From Clostridiales bacterium (GTDB lineage Bacteria; Bacillota; Clostridia; Tissierellales; GPF-1): a stretch of DNA of 61,479 nt. The stretch's first letter is position 1. The number at the start of each line of letters is the position of its first letter. Below are positions 42,716 to 51,405 of this stretch, in pieces. A program made the translations under genes and the position numbers. Under the pieces are notes generated by a model. That model made no database searches. It saw nothing but the letters and a program-made list of their open reading frames with translations, and had not been told where the DNA came from. The DNA is taken from positions 1 to 61,479 of the forward strand of contig JABXKS010000023.1 in NCBI GenBank assembly GCA_013619125.1, in the 5' to 3' direction.

Positions 42716-43519
42716 ATGCGTAAGCGAATTCAGGAATGTAAGCGTATTGTCGTAAAGATTGGAACCTCTTCACTTACCCACCCGCAAGGGGGGATGAATT
42801 TACGGAAAATTGAGCGTTTGGCCTTTGTTTTATCGGATCTTCAGCGATCGGGCAAGGAGGTTGTTCTTGTATCATCGGGAGCCATTGGGTTCGGTATGGG
42901 GCGCTTGGGTTTGAACGAACGGCCCAACACTCTGGCGGAGACGCAAGCGGTTGCCGCAGTGGGGCAGGGACGATTGATGCAGGTTTATGAAAACTTTTTT
43001 TCGACCTATAATCAGCCCATTGCGCAAATTCTTTTAACCAAGGATGTGATGGATCATCCGATTAAGAGTGAAAATGCAAAACGAACATTTCAAACCCTGA
43101 TGTCCATGGGTGCGATCCCCATTGTAAATGAGAATGACACGATTTCCACGGAAGAAATCGAGGAGAGTCGGTTTGGTGACAATGACACGCTGTCGGCGAT
43201 TGTAGCCAGCTTGTTGTCCGCAGATGCACTGGTTATTCTATCGGATATTGCGGGCTTATATGATCAGGACCCAAGGAAAAACGCAAATGCGAAGTTGATT
43301 GAGGAAGTGGAGACGATTACACAGGAAATCCAGGATATCGCAGGTGGTCCGGGAAGTAGCCAGGGAACCGGCGGGATGGCAACGAAGGTGGTTGCCGCCA
43401 AGATTGCAAAGAAAAATGGCATTGAGACGATCATATCATCGGGTGAAAATATTGATCAATTGTTTGAGATTCTGGATGGCAAAGCCATCGGTACTTGGTT
43501 TCATGGAGGAGGAGAATAA
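42716..43519 (+). CDS. proB: Glutamate 5-kinase
   Basis: A 267-residue amino acid kinase that phosphorylates glutamate in proline synthesis. Motifs are VVKIGTSSLTHP, VSSGAIGFGMGRLG, and NENDTISTEE. It lacks the C-terminal PUA domain found in longer homologues, which is common in Firmicutes. The ribosome binding site is AAGGAG. proA follows at once. Confidence 0.96.
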   Translation: MRKRIQECKRIVVKIGTSSLTHPQGGMNLRKIERLAFVLSDLQRSGKEVVLVSSGAIGFGMGRLGLNERPNTLAETQAVAAVGQGRLMQVYENFFSTYNQPIAQILLTKDVMDHPIKSENAKRTFQTLMSMGAIPIVNENDTISTEEIEESRFGDNDTLSAIVASLLSADALVILSDIAGLYDQDPRKNANAKLIEEVETITQEIQDIAGGPGSSQGTGGMATKVVAAKIAKKNGIETIISSGENIDQLFEILDGKAIGTWFHGGGE

Positions 43520-44764
43520 ATGAGTGTAAAAGATTTGGGGAAATTGGCAAAAAGCGCATCGATAAAAATGGCGATCTTGGGCAGCGAAGAAAAGAATCAA
43601 GCCCTGCGAGCGGTAGCGGAAGCATTATTGGCAAAGAAGAAAGAAATTTTGGAAGCCAATGCAAAGGATATGGAGAAAGCGGAAGAAAATGGTGTGCGTG
43701 GATCCCTTTTGGATCGGCTGTTGTTGACCGAAGAACGAATCGAAGGAATTGCGGAAGGCGTTCGCCAAACTGCGGCTTTGAATGATCCGGTTGGCGAGGT
43801 ACTATGGATGAGAACCCACCCCAATGGCATGACCTATGGGCAGAAACGGGTGCCGATTGGTGTTTTGGGCATGATTTATGAAGCGAGACCCAATGTTACG
43901 GTGGATGCTTTTGCTTTGAGCTTCAAATCGGGGAATGCTGTGATTCTTAGAGGGGGAAAGGAAGCCTTCGAAACCAATCAGGTGTTTGTCAAGATTATTA
44001 AAGAGGCGTTGTCATCAGCTGGATCAATTCCGGAAGCTGTGCAGATGCTGGAAGATCCATCCCGTGAAACTGCACGAGAACTGATGCAGTTGAATGAATA
44101 TCTGGATGTGCTGATTCCACGAGGCGGTGCTGGATTGATTAAATCCGTTATCGAGAATGCAAGTGTGCCGGTGATCGAGACCGGTGTTGGGAATTGTCAT
44201 ACTTATGTTGATGAAAGTGCAGATCTGGAGAAGGCGAAGCCGATTGTCATCAATGCGAAGGTGCAACGCCCTGGAGTCTGCAATGCGTTGGAAACCCTCT
44301 TGGTGCATGAAGCGGTTGCGGATGAGTTCCTTCCGGCAATGCTTCAAGAGTTGAAAGAGAATGGCGTGGAAATCCATGGCGATGAGCGTGTTTGTTCATT
44401 TGATGATTCGGTAATTCCAGCCACTGAATGGGATTGGGAAAATGAATATTTGGATCTGAAGTTGGCGATCCGCGTGGTTCCGAGTGTTGAAGCGGCGATC
44501 GAGCATATTGCCAAGTACAGCACCAAGCATTCGGAAGCGATTTTAACGGAAAGCTATTCCGCGTCACAAAAATTCTTAAATGAAGTGGACGCGGCAGCAG
44601 TCTATGTGAATGCCTCCACTCGATTCACCGATGGATCGGAATTCGGGTTTGGCGCGGAGATCGGCATATCGACGCAAAAGCTGCATGCCCGAGGACCAAT
44701 GGGTGTTGAGGCTTTGACTACAACCAAGTATATTATCTATGGAAACGGTCAGATTCGAGGTTGA
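43520..44764 (+). CDS. proA: Gamma-glutamyl phosphate reductase
   Basis: A 414-residue NADPH-dependent reductase of the aldehyde dehydrogenase superfamily. Catalytic cysteine is in RPGVCNALETLLVH (about 254); GGKEAFETNQ and FGFGAEIGISTQKLHARGP are family hallmarks. It starts on the base after the proB stop. The third gene of the pathway, proC, is 13 kb away at 57460. Confidence 0.97.
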   Translation: MSVKDLGKLAKSASIKMAILGSEEKNQALRAVAEALLAKKKEILEANAKDMEKAEENGVRGSLLDRLLLTEERIEGIAEGVRQTAALNDPVGEVLWMRTHPNGMTYGQKRVPIGVLGMIYEARPNVTVDAFALSFKSGNAVILRGGKEAFETNQVFVKIIKEALSSAGSIPEAVQMLEDPSRETARELMQLNEYLDVLIPRGGAGLIKSVIENASVPVIETGVGNCHTYVDESADLEKAKPIVINAKVQRPGVCNALETLLVHEAVADEFLPAMLQELKENGVEIHGDERVCSFDDSVIPATEWDWENEYLDLKLAIRVVPSVEAAIEHIAKYSTKHSEAILTESYSASQKFLNEVDAAAVYVNASTRFTDGSEFGFGAEIGISTQKLHARGPMGVEALTTTKYIIYGNGQIRG

Positions 44765-44788
44765 CACAATACCCCTATTGGGTATAAT
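44761..44788 (+). promoter_or_regulatory. Promoter with CsoR/CstR-like operator for the thioredoxin-like gene
   Basis: TTGACA (44761-44766, overlapping the proA stop) and TATAAT (44783-44788) with a 16-base spacer. The spacer holds the dyad ATACCC-N5-GGGTAT (44769-44785), whose right arm enters the -10 box. C-tract/G-tract dyads of this type are bound by CsoR-family repressors (copper or persulfide sensors). No CsoR-family gene is in the window. Confidence 0.68.
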
Positions 44789-44806
44789 GGTTTCAGGAGG
44801 AAGACC

Positions 44807-45130
44807 ATGAAATCATTATTGGAAATGCAAGAAATTGAGAAATTTATAGCGGAATCCGGATTTCGTTTGGTATATTTTGCATCGGAAGCTTGTTCAGTAT
44901 GTCAGTCGATGCGTCAAGAGGTTCAGGCTCGGTATCAAGAGCAGAAGAATATGGATGTAGGACTCGTCATGATCGAGGAAGTGCCGGAAGCAAGAGGGCG
45001 ATATCAGGTTTTTGCAGCGCCGACAATCCATGTGTATTTTAACGGACAGCGAGTATATGAAGCGAGTCGGTTTTTGCGGTTGGAAGAGCTTGATCAAATG
45101 ATGGAACGGATTGAAGAAATCAATCGATAA
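44807..45130 (+). CDS. Thioredoxin-like protein with CSVC motif
   Basis: A 107-residue thioredoxin fold with FASEACSVCQSM (redox CxxC at about 26-29) and the cis-proline segment VFAAPTIHVYFNG. The CSVC motif and lack of a tryptophan before it separate it from housekeeping thioredoxin (WCGPC). It is likely a specialised disulfide or persulfide reductase, in agreement with the CsoR/CstR-like operator at its promoter (inference). It is monocistronic, with its own promoter and terminator. Confidence 0.88.
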   Translation: MKSLLEMQEIEKFIAESGFRLVYFASEACSVCQSMRQEVQARYQEQKNMDVGLVMIEEVPEARGRYQVFAAPTIHVYFNGQRVYEASRFLRLEELDQMMERIEEINR

Positions 45131-45138
45131 GCATAGAG

Positions 45139-45165
45139 AAATGACGCCGAAAGGCGTCATTTTTG
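45139..45165 (+). terminator. Intrinsic terminator after the thioredoxin-like gene
   Basis: AAATGACGCC and GGCGTCATTT pair around a GAAA loop, followed by T residues. Confidence 0.92.
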
Positions 45166-45201
45166 TTATTACGGGTAAAGGAAAAATGAAGGAGGAAAAT
45201 T

Positions 45202-46473
45202 ATGACTTTTTCACAAGTTTTTGCTGTTTTAATGATGGTGGCCGCGATCTTTGTGTTTATCAATGAGCGGTTTCTTCATTTTCCTTTTACAATCGGATTG
45301 ACGGTCTTATCTTTGGGTTTTTCAATTATTTTGATTCTATGCGAGTTGGTGGGTATTCCTTTTGGACACACTATTTTTTTGAAACTACTCACCTTGATCG
45401 ACTTTAAAACCTTTTTGCTGGAATATGCCCTGGGGTTTCTTTTGTTTGCTGGAGCGATTCATCTGTCAAGTCGTGATCTTAAACCGGATCGGGGCCTGAT
45501 TGTGGCGCTGGCGAGCCTTGGCGTTATTTTTTCAACCCTGATCTACGGCGTTCTTTTGTATCTTGTGCTGGAAGGAATCTTTCATATCGGGCTTGGCTGG
45601 ATTGACGCCTTTCTATTCGGGGCAATTCTTGCACCGACGGATCCCATTGCGGTCATCAGTATTTTGCGGGATATGAAATTGCCAAAACGGTTGGAGGTAT
45701 TGGTATCGGGAGAATCGTTGTTTAATGACGGTGTGAGTTACACGCTATTTTTAATTCTCTTGAGTATGAAGTTGCACCCCGATGTGGTGAAAACAGGAGA
45801 CGTATTGCGAATTATAGGAGAGGAAATATTTGGAGGAGTTTTATTGGGACTTGTTGTCGGTCTTTTAATCGTATTTCTTCTTGCTCGAATTCGCGAAGAT
45901 ATCACGGCGATTTTTGTTACCGTGGCCTCGGTGTTTTTCACTATATCAGCGGCAACGACATTACAGGTGAATGGTCCCTTGGCTGTTGTGATTGTTGGAA
46001 TCACCATTGCAACTCGGGTTCATGACATTGAGATCGTCTGCGATCCCAAGTCTCTATTAAACATTTTTTGGGAGATGGGCGATCAAATTTTAAATGGATT
46101 TCTCTTTATGATGATTGGATTTCAGGTTGTCTTTTTGACTTTTTTTGAGCAATTGTGGTTGGAGAGTTTTTTTGTTATTGGAATTGGGATCCTGGGTCGC
46201 TACTTGGCTGTGTATCTTCCGGTTTTGATCTATCGAAAGAGGATGCAGCTGAGCTGCAACCGTTGGAATTTGATGCGACTTTTAACCTGGGGTGGTTTAA
46301 AGGGCGGGCTGACAATCGCCTTGGCACTTCAATTGCCGGAATCAGCCCTCAGCAACCGAATTCAAGCTTTAAGTTATATGGTCGTAATCTTTTCGATTGT
46401 GATTCAGGGGAGCACCATTCGAAAGGCGGTTTCCATTGAAGATTTTGAATTGGCATTAAAAAGGAATCGCTAA
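45202..46473 (+). CDS. Na+/H+ antiporter, CPA1 family
   Basis: A 423-residue membrane protein with about 12 spans. The ion-binding segment AILAPTDPIAVISILRDM (about 144-161) and VSGESLFNDGVSY (about 168-180) are hallmarks of NhaP/CPA1 exchangers. The C-terminus lacks a TrkA-C regulatory domain. The stop codon lies in the loop of a terminator hairpin. Role: pH and sodium homeostasis. Confidence 0.93.
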   Translation: MTFSQVFAVLMMVAAIFVFINERFLHFPFTIGLTVLSLGFSIILILCELVGIPFGHTIFLKLLTLIDFKTFLLEYALGFLLFAGAIHLSSRDLKPDRGLIVALASLGVIFSTLIYGVLLYLVLEGIFHIGLGWIDAFLFGAILAPTDPIAVISILRDMKLPKRLEVLVSGESLFNDGVSYTLFLILLSMKLHPDVVKTGDVLRIIGEEIFGGVLLGLVVGLLIVFLLARIREDITAIFVTVASVFFTISAATTLQVNGPLAVVIVGITIATRVHDIEIVCDPKSLLNIFWEMGDQILNGFLFMMIGFQVVFLTFFEQLWLESFFVIGIGILGRYLAVYLPVLIYRKRMQLSCNRWNLMRLLTWGGLKGGLTIALALQLPESALSNRIQALSYMVVIFSIVIQGSTIRKAVSIEDFELALKRNR

Positions 46474-46487
46474 GCGATTCCTTTTTG
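46459..46487. terminator. Two-way terminator overlapping the antiporter stop codon
   Basis: AAAAGGAATCGC and GCGATTCCTTTT pair around TAA, which is the antiporter stop codon. It serves the convergent antiporter and lipA transcripts. Confidence 0.9.
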
Positions 46488-46491
46488 GTGT

Positions 46492-47352
46492 CTATTGATT
46501 TTCAAATGGATCTGCGGCATGATAGCTGCTTCGGACAAAAGGTCCGCTTGAGACATGGGCAAATCCAAGGGATTTGGCGAAGGCTTCATAGGCTTTGAAT
46601 TGTTCGGGGGTCACATATTCCACAACCTCAGCGTGTGCTTTGCTTGGCGCTAAATATTGGCCGACCGTTAGCATTTCACACCCGTGATCGTATAGGTCGC
46701 ACAAGACCTGTTGAACCTCTTCAGGCGTCTCTCCCAAACCGACCATAATACCGGACTTGGTTTTGATGTGAGGCGCGGCCTCCTTGACTCGTTGAATCAA
46801 GGTGAGGGTTTGCTGATAGTTTGCCTCAGGTCGAATGGTGTCATAGAGTCTTGAAATCGTCTCGATATTGTGGTTGAGGACTTCGGGCGCCGCATCGATC
46901 ACAGTCTGTAGCGCGGTGGCGTTTCCTTGAAAGTCAGGAATCAGAACCTCGATGTTTACATCGGGGGTTTTTGCTTTGATGGCACGAATCGTTTTGGCAA
47001 AGTGATTGGCGCCGCCATCCGGTAAATCATCACGAGTGACTGAGGTGATGACCGCATATTTAAGTCCCAAAGTCTCGACCGCTTCTGCTACTTTTTCGGG
47101 TTCTTGAGGGTCGGGTGCGATGGCAGTGCCATGTGTAACATTACAGAACTTGCAGTTTCGTGTGCACTGACTGCCTAAAATCATAAAGGTTGCGGTGCGT
47201 TTGCTGAAGCACTCGTATTGATTGGGGCAATTGGCTTCTTGGCAGACGGTAAGCAAACCCGTTTTTTCAATGAGTTTTTTAACTCGAGCCATTTCTTTGG
47301 GGCGATAGGCTTGCATGTCGATGCGCAGCCATTCTGGTTTACGTTTGATCAT
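46492..47352 (-). CDS. lipA: Lipoyl synthase
   Basis: A 286-residue radical SAM enzyme that inserts sulfur into octanoyl groups. It carries both clusters: the auxiliary cluster cysteines in [12 protein letters not shown] and the radical SAM motif [10 protein letters not shown]. The C-terminal RSSYHA serine ligand is present. It follows the lipoate ligase gene by 11 bases, so the two form an operon for making and salvaging lipoyl groups. Confidence 0.97.
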   Translation of the reverse strand: MIKRKPEWLRIDMQAYRPKEMARVKKLIEKTGLLTVCQEANCPNQYECFSKRTATFMILGSQCTRNCKFCNVTHGTAIAPDPQEPEKVAEAVETLGLKYAVITSVTRDDLPDGGANHFAKTIRAIKAKTPDVNIEVLIPDFQGNATALQTVIDAAPEVLNHNIETISRLYDTIRPEANYQQTLTLIQRVKEAAPHIKTKSGIMVGLGETPEEVQQVLCDLYDHGCEMLTVGQYLAPSKAHAEVVEYVTPEQFKAYEAFAKSLGFAHVSSGPFVRSSYHAADPFENQ

Positions 47353-47363
47353 TGGTTCCTCCT

Positions 47364-48344
47364 TTAAAACAATAGGGAGAGCAATTCTTCTGCAGGGATC
47401 CCATAAAAATACTCCTCGAGTGGAAATTGTTGGAGCACAGAGAGCAGGATTTCTGGATCATGGCGCTGCCCGATCATAGCAATTTGGATATCCATCAAGT
47501 CAAGGCGACTAAGGAAATCACCATGAAAAACGATATCGGTCACGATTCCTTTTTGCACGGAAAGATCAATTTCAACAATTCCACCGGCAAATCGGTGTTC
47601 ACGATGAAAGTCATATTTGGGCGACTGACCAATGGTCCAATTCCAGTCTCGATACTTGTTATCGGCAATTTTTTCAATTGCTATAATCTCTTTCGCCGTA
47701 AAGTCGCGAACGATGGCATCCGGGTCTTTCGACAGCATATGGGCATAGATTAATTCGCGGAAAGCAAGCACATCCATCGGTTCCTTTAGGTGAGAAGCGA
47801 TATTGGTCACTCGTTTTGCTGCGGATTCAATGCCTCGATCTTTGTACTTGAGCGGATCGGTCTTCAAAGCGCCGGCAAGGTCTTTCAGGTCGGCTGAAAA
47901 CAGAAGGGTTCCGTGGTGGAGGAGACGATTCTTTATTCGATATTGCGCATTCCCAGAAAACTTTTGTCCTTCAATCGTTAAATCGTTTCGTCCACTAAAG
48001 ATGGCAGGAATCTCCATTTGATTGAGAACTTCTAAAATGGGTTTTGTGAAGAGCCGGTAATTATTGACCTTTTCCGTTCCATGGTTTTCAATAAAGGAAA
48101 AGTTTATATTTCCCAAATCACAGAAAACCGTTCCACCGCCAGAGGAGCGGCGAACCAGTAGGATCTCTCTTTCTTTGATATAGTCAAGGTTCACTTGCTT
48201 CCAAGCGTTCTGGTTTTTCCCCAAGAGGATACATTTCTTTGCGCGCCAGAGCATAAAAACGGGTTCTAGGGTATTTTCCATTAAGAAATCTTCGGCGGCA
48301 TGAAAAAATGGTGCATCGGTACGATCACTGCGAATTATAAGCAC
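47364..48344 (-). CDS. lplA: Lipoate--protein ligase
   Basis: A 326-residue ligase that attaches free lipoate to carrier domains. Motifs are [20 protein letters not shown] (about 73-92), with the C-terminal accessory domain after residue 250 present. The start is assigned to GTG with GGGGAGG six bases upstream; a TTG five codons earlier lies inside that ribosome binding site. Its leader is folded into a terminator hairpin discussed separately. lipA follows in the same operon. Confidence 0.94.
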   Translation of the reverse strand: MLIIRSDRTDAPFFHAAEDFLMENTLEPVFMLWRAKKCILLGKNQNAWKQVNLDYIKEREILLVRRSSGGGTVFCDLGNINFSFIENHGTEKVNNYRLFTKPILEVLNQMEIPAIFSGRNDLTIEGQKFSGNAQYRIKNRLLHHGTLLFSADLKDLAGALKTDPLKYKDRGIESAAKRVTNIASHLKEPMDVLAFRELIYAHMLSKDPDAIVRDFTAKEIIAIEKIADNKYRDWNWTIGQSPKYDFHREHRFAGGIVEIDLSVQKGIVTDIVFHGDFLSRLDLMDIQIAMIGQRHDPEILLSVLQQFPLEEYFYGIPAEELLSLLF

Positions 48345-48397
48345 AAAAAGCCTCCCCAATTTTTCTTCATTATAAGGGGAGGCTTCGTACCTGTCAA
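48345..48397 (-). promoter_or_regulatory. lplA promoter threaded through a terminator hairpin
   Basis: On the minus strand TTGACA (48397-48392) and TATAAT (48374-48369) are spaced by 17 bases. The spacer contains AAGCCTCCCC (48385-48376), which pairs perfectly with GGGGAGGCTT (48357-48348), the lplA ribosome binding site, and five T follow. RNA arriving from pepT would form the 10-bp terminator; RNA started at this promoter (near 48362) lacks the ascending arm and keeps the site free. Confidence 0.85.
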
Positions 48398-48416
48398 TTT
48401 GAGCTTTTGTTCATAC

Positions 48417-49628
48417 CTAATTGATGGTTCGTTTGGCAATTTCAACCAATAAGGAAACGGCCTTTTCCATCGATTCAACAGGAATGAATTCATATCGTCC
48501 ATGGTAGTTGTGCCCGCCGGTGAAAAGGTTCGGGCATGGGAGTCCCATATAGGATAATCGCGCGCCGTCAGTACCGCCTCGGATGGGGTCAATCCTCGGA
48601 GTAATACCGATTGCCTCCATGGCATCAAGGGCATTTTGTACGACGTGATAATGAGGGAGTATCATTTCCTTCATATTTTGATAGCTGTCTTCGATGCAAA
48701 CTGAAATCAGTTCTTGTTTATATTTCTCATTGAGTTGGTTCGCACATTTTAGAAAATAGCTTTTTCGCCATTCAAAAGCGAATGCGTCGTGATCCCGAAT
48801 GATATAATCGAGGGTCGCTTCTTCAACGCTGGCATTGGTTTTCATCAGATGGAAAAATCCCTCATATCCTTCCGTGTATTCCGGTCGGTCGAAAGTGGGT
48901 AGCATGGCATCAAATTCCATGGCGAGGTGATTCGCGTTGATCATTTTATGTTTCGCGCTGCCTGGATGAACATTTCTGCCCTGGATTGTAACGGTTCCAG
49001 AAGCTGCATTAAAGTTTTCGAACTCGATGGAGCCCAAGGCGCCGCCGTCAATGGTATAAGCGAAATCTGCTGCAAAAGCGGCTACATCGAAATTGTCAGC
49101 ACCTTGACCGACTTCTTCATCCGGGGTAAAGGCAAGCTTGATGGTGCCATGGGGAAGTTCTGGATTTTGCACCAAGGTTTCAATGGCTGTTAAGATTTCA
49201 GCGATTCCTGCCTTGTCATCGGCACCCAAAAGGGTGTTTCCATCGGTTGTGATTAGGGTTTGCCCAAGATAGTCTTTCAGTTCCGGAAAATCAGCTGGAT
49301 TCAATTTGAATTGTTTATTCAGTGAAATGATTCCACCATCGTAGTTTTCAATAAACTGGGGCTGTACCTGGTCACCAGAAAGATCTGGAGAAGTGTCCAT
49401 GTGGGCAATCCACCCCATAACGGGGGCGCCATCTATATTCCCGGGCAAGGTTGCCGTAACAATGCCGTATTCGGAAACAGAGACTTGCGTCAAGCCGAGG
49501 TCCTTGCATTCTTCTTCCAATAGACGAGCAAGTTCCCATTGTACATCGGTGCTGGGGAATTGGTCGGTTCCCTCTTTTGATTGCGTATTGATTTTTACAT
49601 AACGGATAAAGCGTTCAACAACGGTCAT
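48417..49628 (-). CDS. pepT: Peptidase T (tripeptide aminopeptidase)
   Basis: A 403-residue di-zinc M20B peptidase that removes N-terminal residues from tripeptides. Metal and catalytic motifs are IAHMDTS (about 78-84), LGADDKAGIAE (about 138), TPDEEVGQGAD and, near the C-terminus, NLFTGGHNYHG. Start follows GAAGGAGG. It is upstream of lplA-lipA on the same strand but separated by a terminator. Confidence 0.97.
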   Translation of the reverse strand: MTVVERFIRYVKINTQSKEGTDQFPSTDVQWELARLLEEECKDLGLTQVSVSEYGIVTATLPGNIDGAPVMGWIAHMDTSPDLSGDQVQPQFIENYDGGIISLNKQFKLNPADFPELKDYLGQTLITTDGNTLLGADDKAGIAEILTAIETLVQNPELPHGTIKLAFTPDEEVGQGADNFDVAAFAADFAYTIDGGALGSIEFENFNAASGTVTIQGRNVHPGSAKHKMINANHLAMEFDAMLPTFDRPEYTEGYEGFFHLMKTNASVEEATLDYIIRDHDAFAFEWRKSYFLKCANQLNEKYKQELISVCIEDSYQNMKEMILPHYHVVQNALDAMEAIGITPRIDPIRGGTDGARLSYMGLPCPNLFTGGHNYHGRYEFIPVESMEKAVSLLVEIAKRTIN

Positions 49629-50148
49629 TTTTGTCCTCCTTCAAGGTTTCTCTTCTTTGAGTGTAGACAATTTTTGAGAATTGTGCAAATCAGAACGTGT
49701 TGTTTTCGTGGCTTTAAAGAATTTGAGTATGGTGGGTTCCCGGTCAACTTGATGAAGGGGAGGAAAAGAAAAAAACAGCAAAAGAACAGCCGGGGAAAGT
49801 AATCAGCTGTTCTCTTTCGGAAAATGTTTTATAAAGAACAAACATAGTATGCGCCGAATAGGTGCGAAAAACAATAGAGTATTGCAAAATGTATTCTCAG
49901 ATTACGTAGAGTAGTTTTGTTGGAAAAACCTTAATTTACATAAGGGTGCAAGTAAAAACTGGTGGATAATGAGGCAAGTTATGTGCTATGATTCTATTTA
50001 ATAAGTTAAGGGATGAAAAACTAGATGAGTTTTCTGGAATGCTGTGGGCGTCTTTTTTATCTTGAGTACAATAAAATGATTAGTAGCGTAAGGAATGGAT
50101 TGAGTTGGTAAATGAATCCATAGTCAAGAGAGTGGGAGTGAAGGGGTA
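49629..50148. other. 520-base gap without a recognised gene
   Basis: It holds the pepT promoter region (TTGCAC and TACACT on the minus strand near 49665-49687), a hairpin AGAACAGC/GCTGTTCT near 49782-49812 with T residues after it, and a TG-extended -10 (TATGAT) near 49986-49991 that could serve DUF554. I recognised no riboswitch, RNA gene or credible short coding frame. Confidence 0.5.
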
Positions 50149-50832
50149 ATGTTGACGGGTACAATTGTAAATACGGGTGCGATCTTAATCGGCACCTTTG
50201 TGGGACTTCTTGTGAAGCAAGGGATCAAGGAGAACTATTCAAAAGCGATAATCAAGGCGATTTCACTTGCGATATTGGTCATAGGAATCAGCGGCGCATT
50301 AAAAACGAACAATTTTTTATTGGTGATCCTTTCCATAGCTTTGGGTACGTTGCTGGGAACAGCTTTGAAGATCGAAGCGCGTTTGGATCAATTGGGTGAG
50401 CGATTGAATCGACGATTTGGACGTGGGGACAGTCCTTTTGTAGAGGGCTTTGTTACAGCGTCTCTCATTTTTTGTGTCGGAGCCATGGCCGTTGTCGGAG
50501 CCATTGAATCTGGTCTGCACGGGAACCATGAAACCCTGTTTGCGAAATCTTTACTAGATGGGATCACCTCGTTAATCCTTTCTTCGACATTGGGAATTGG
50601 TGTTTTATTTTCAGCAGTTGTTGTGTTTTTGTATCAAGGTGGGATTACCCTGTTGGCATCCAGCTTGGAGCCGGTTTTAACGGAAGCGGTTGTATCAGAA
50701 ATGTCGGCAGTGGGAGGTCTTTTAATTCTTGGACTGGGCCTAAATATCCTGGAAATTGGGAAGGAAAGAATTCCGGTTGGAAACATGCTTCCAGCGATGT
50801 TTTTACCGATCATTTTGTTGGCAATTTTTTAA
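50149..50832 (+). CDS. DUF554 family membrane protein
   Basis: A 227-residue protein with about seven hydrophobic segments, matching DUF554 (YdfK/YqgA-like): GTIVNTGAILIGTFVGLL at the start, SLIFCVGAMAVVGAIESG in the middle and NMLPAMFLPIIL at the end. It is predicted to be a transporter-like membrane protein of unknown function. Start follows GAAGGGG. A terminator follows directly. Confidence 0.88.
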   Translation: MLTGTIVNTGAILIGTFVGLLVKQGIKENYSKAIIKAISLAILVIGISGALKTNNFLLVILSIALGTLLGTALKIEARLDQLGERLNRRFGRGDSPFVEGFVTASLIFCVGAMAVVGAIESGLHGNHETLFAKSLLDGITSLILSSTLGIGVLFSAVVVFLYQGGITLLASSLEPVLTEAVVSEMSAVGGLLILGLGLNILEIGKERIPVGNMLPAMFLPIILLAIF

Positions 50833-50856
50833 TCACTCGAAAGAGTGATTTTTTTT
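50831..50856 (+). terminator. Intrinsic terminator after DUF554
   Basis: AATCACTC and GAGTGATT pair around a GAAA loop followed by six or more T. Confidence 0.95.
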
Positions 50857-50866
50857 ACGTTTAATC

Positions 50867-50931
50867 TTGACAAATTTACTCGGATATATTATTCTGGGAA
50901 TGCACGAATCCCTAGTAAACGAGTAGGGATT
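50867..50931 (+). promoter_or_regulatory. Promoter and 25-bp dyad operator of the Rrf2-iscS-iscU operon
   Basis: TTGACA (50867-50872) and TATTCT (50890-50895), spacer 17. Downstream, AATCCCTA-N9-TAGGGATT (50907-50931) is a perfect 8-bp inverted repeat with 25-bp total span, the size of Rrf2-family operators, placed over the start of transcription and just before the ribosome binding site. Autoregulation by the first gene is likely. Confidence 0.8.
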
Positions 50932-50944
50932 AGAAGGAGGGCTT

Positions 50945-51394
50945 ATGAAATTATCAACAAAAGGCCGTTACGGTTTAAAAGCGATGTTTGATTTAGCCTT
51001 AAATGATGGCTCCGGGCCTGTCAGTCTAACGGCAATTTCAGAGAGGCAAGGAATCTCAATTCATTATTTGGAACAACTGGTGAGTCCTTTGCGAAAAGCA
51101 GGATTGCTGAAAAGTGTTCGCGGCGCGCAAGGCGGTTATTTATTGGCCAAGCTGCCGGCGGAGATCAGCGTGAGAGAAATTCTTGAGCTGTTGGAAGGTC
51201 CTTTGGCACCTGCAGCTTGTGTCACCGATGAAAAGAATTCTTGCAGTCATTCGGATTTATGTGTTTCCAGAATGATTTATGATCGGATTTATGCAAGCAT
51301 TAACGAGGTTGTGGACAATATCAGCCTACAAGATATGTTAGATGAACAATATCGGAATCTTCAAGATTCCATACCAGATATGAATAACAAATAG
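50945..51394 (+). CDS. Rrf2 family regulator (IscR-like)
   Basis: A 149-residue winged-helix regulator starting MKLSTKGRYGLKAMFDLA. Three cysteines in ACVTDEKNSCSHSDLC (spacing C-x7-C-x5-C, about 92-106) could bind an iron-sulfur cluster, as in IscR, though the first spacing differs from the E. coli protein. It heads an operon with a cysteine desulfurase and a scaffold protein and so probably matches cluster synthesis to demand. Confidence 0.92.
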   Translation: MKLSTKGRYGLKAMFDLALNDGSGPVSLTAISERQGISIHYLEQLVSPLRKAGLLKSVRGAQGGYLLAKLPAEISVREILELLEGPLAPAACVTDEKNSCSHSDLCVSRMIYDRIYASINEVVDNISLQDMLDEQYRNLQDSIPDMNNK

Positions 51395-51405
51395 GAGGGA
51401 ACGGG

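Noticed and set aside
45738-46007. 89-codon minus-strand frame inside the antiporter gene
   Set aside because: Antisense to a conserved transmembrane region; no start signals.
49581-49802. 73-codon frame in the pepT-DUF554 gap
   Set aside because: Begins antisense to the pepT start, has no ribosome binding site and a composition unlike neighbouring proteins.
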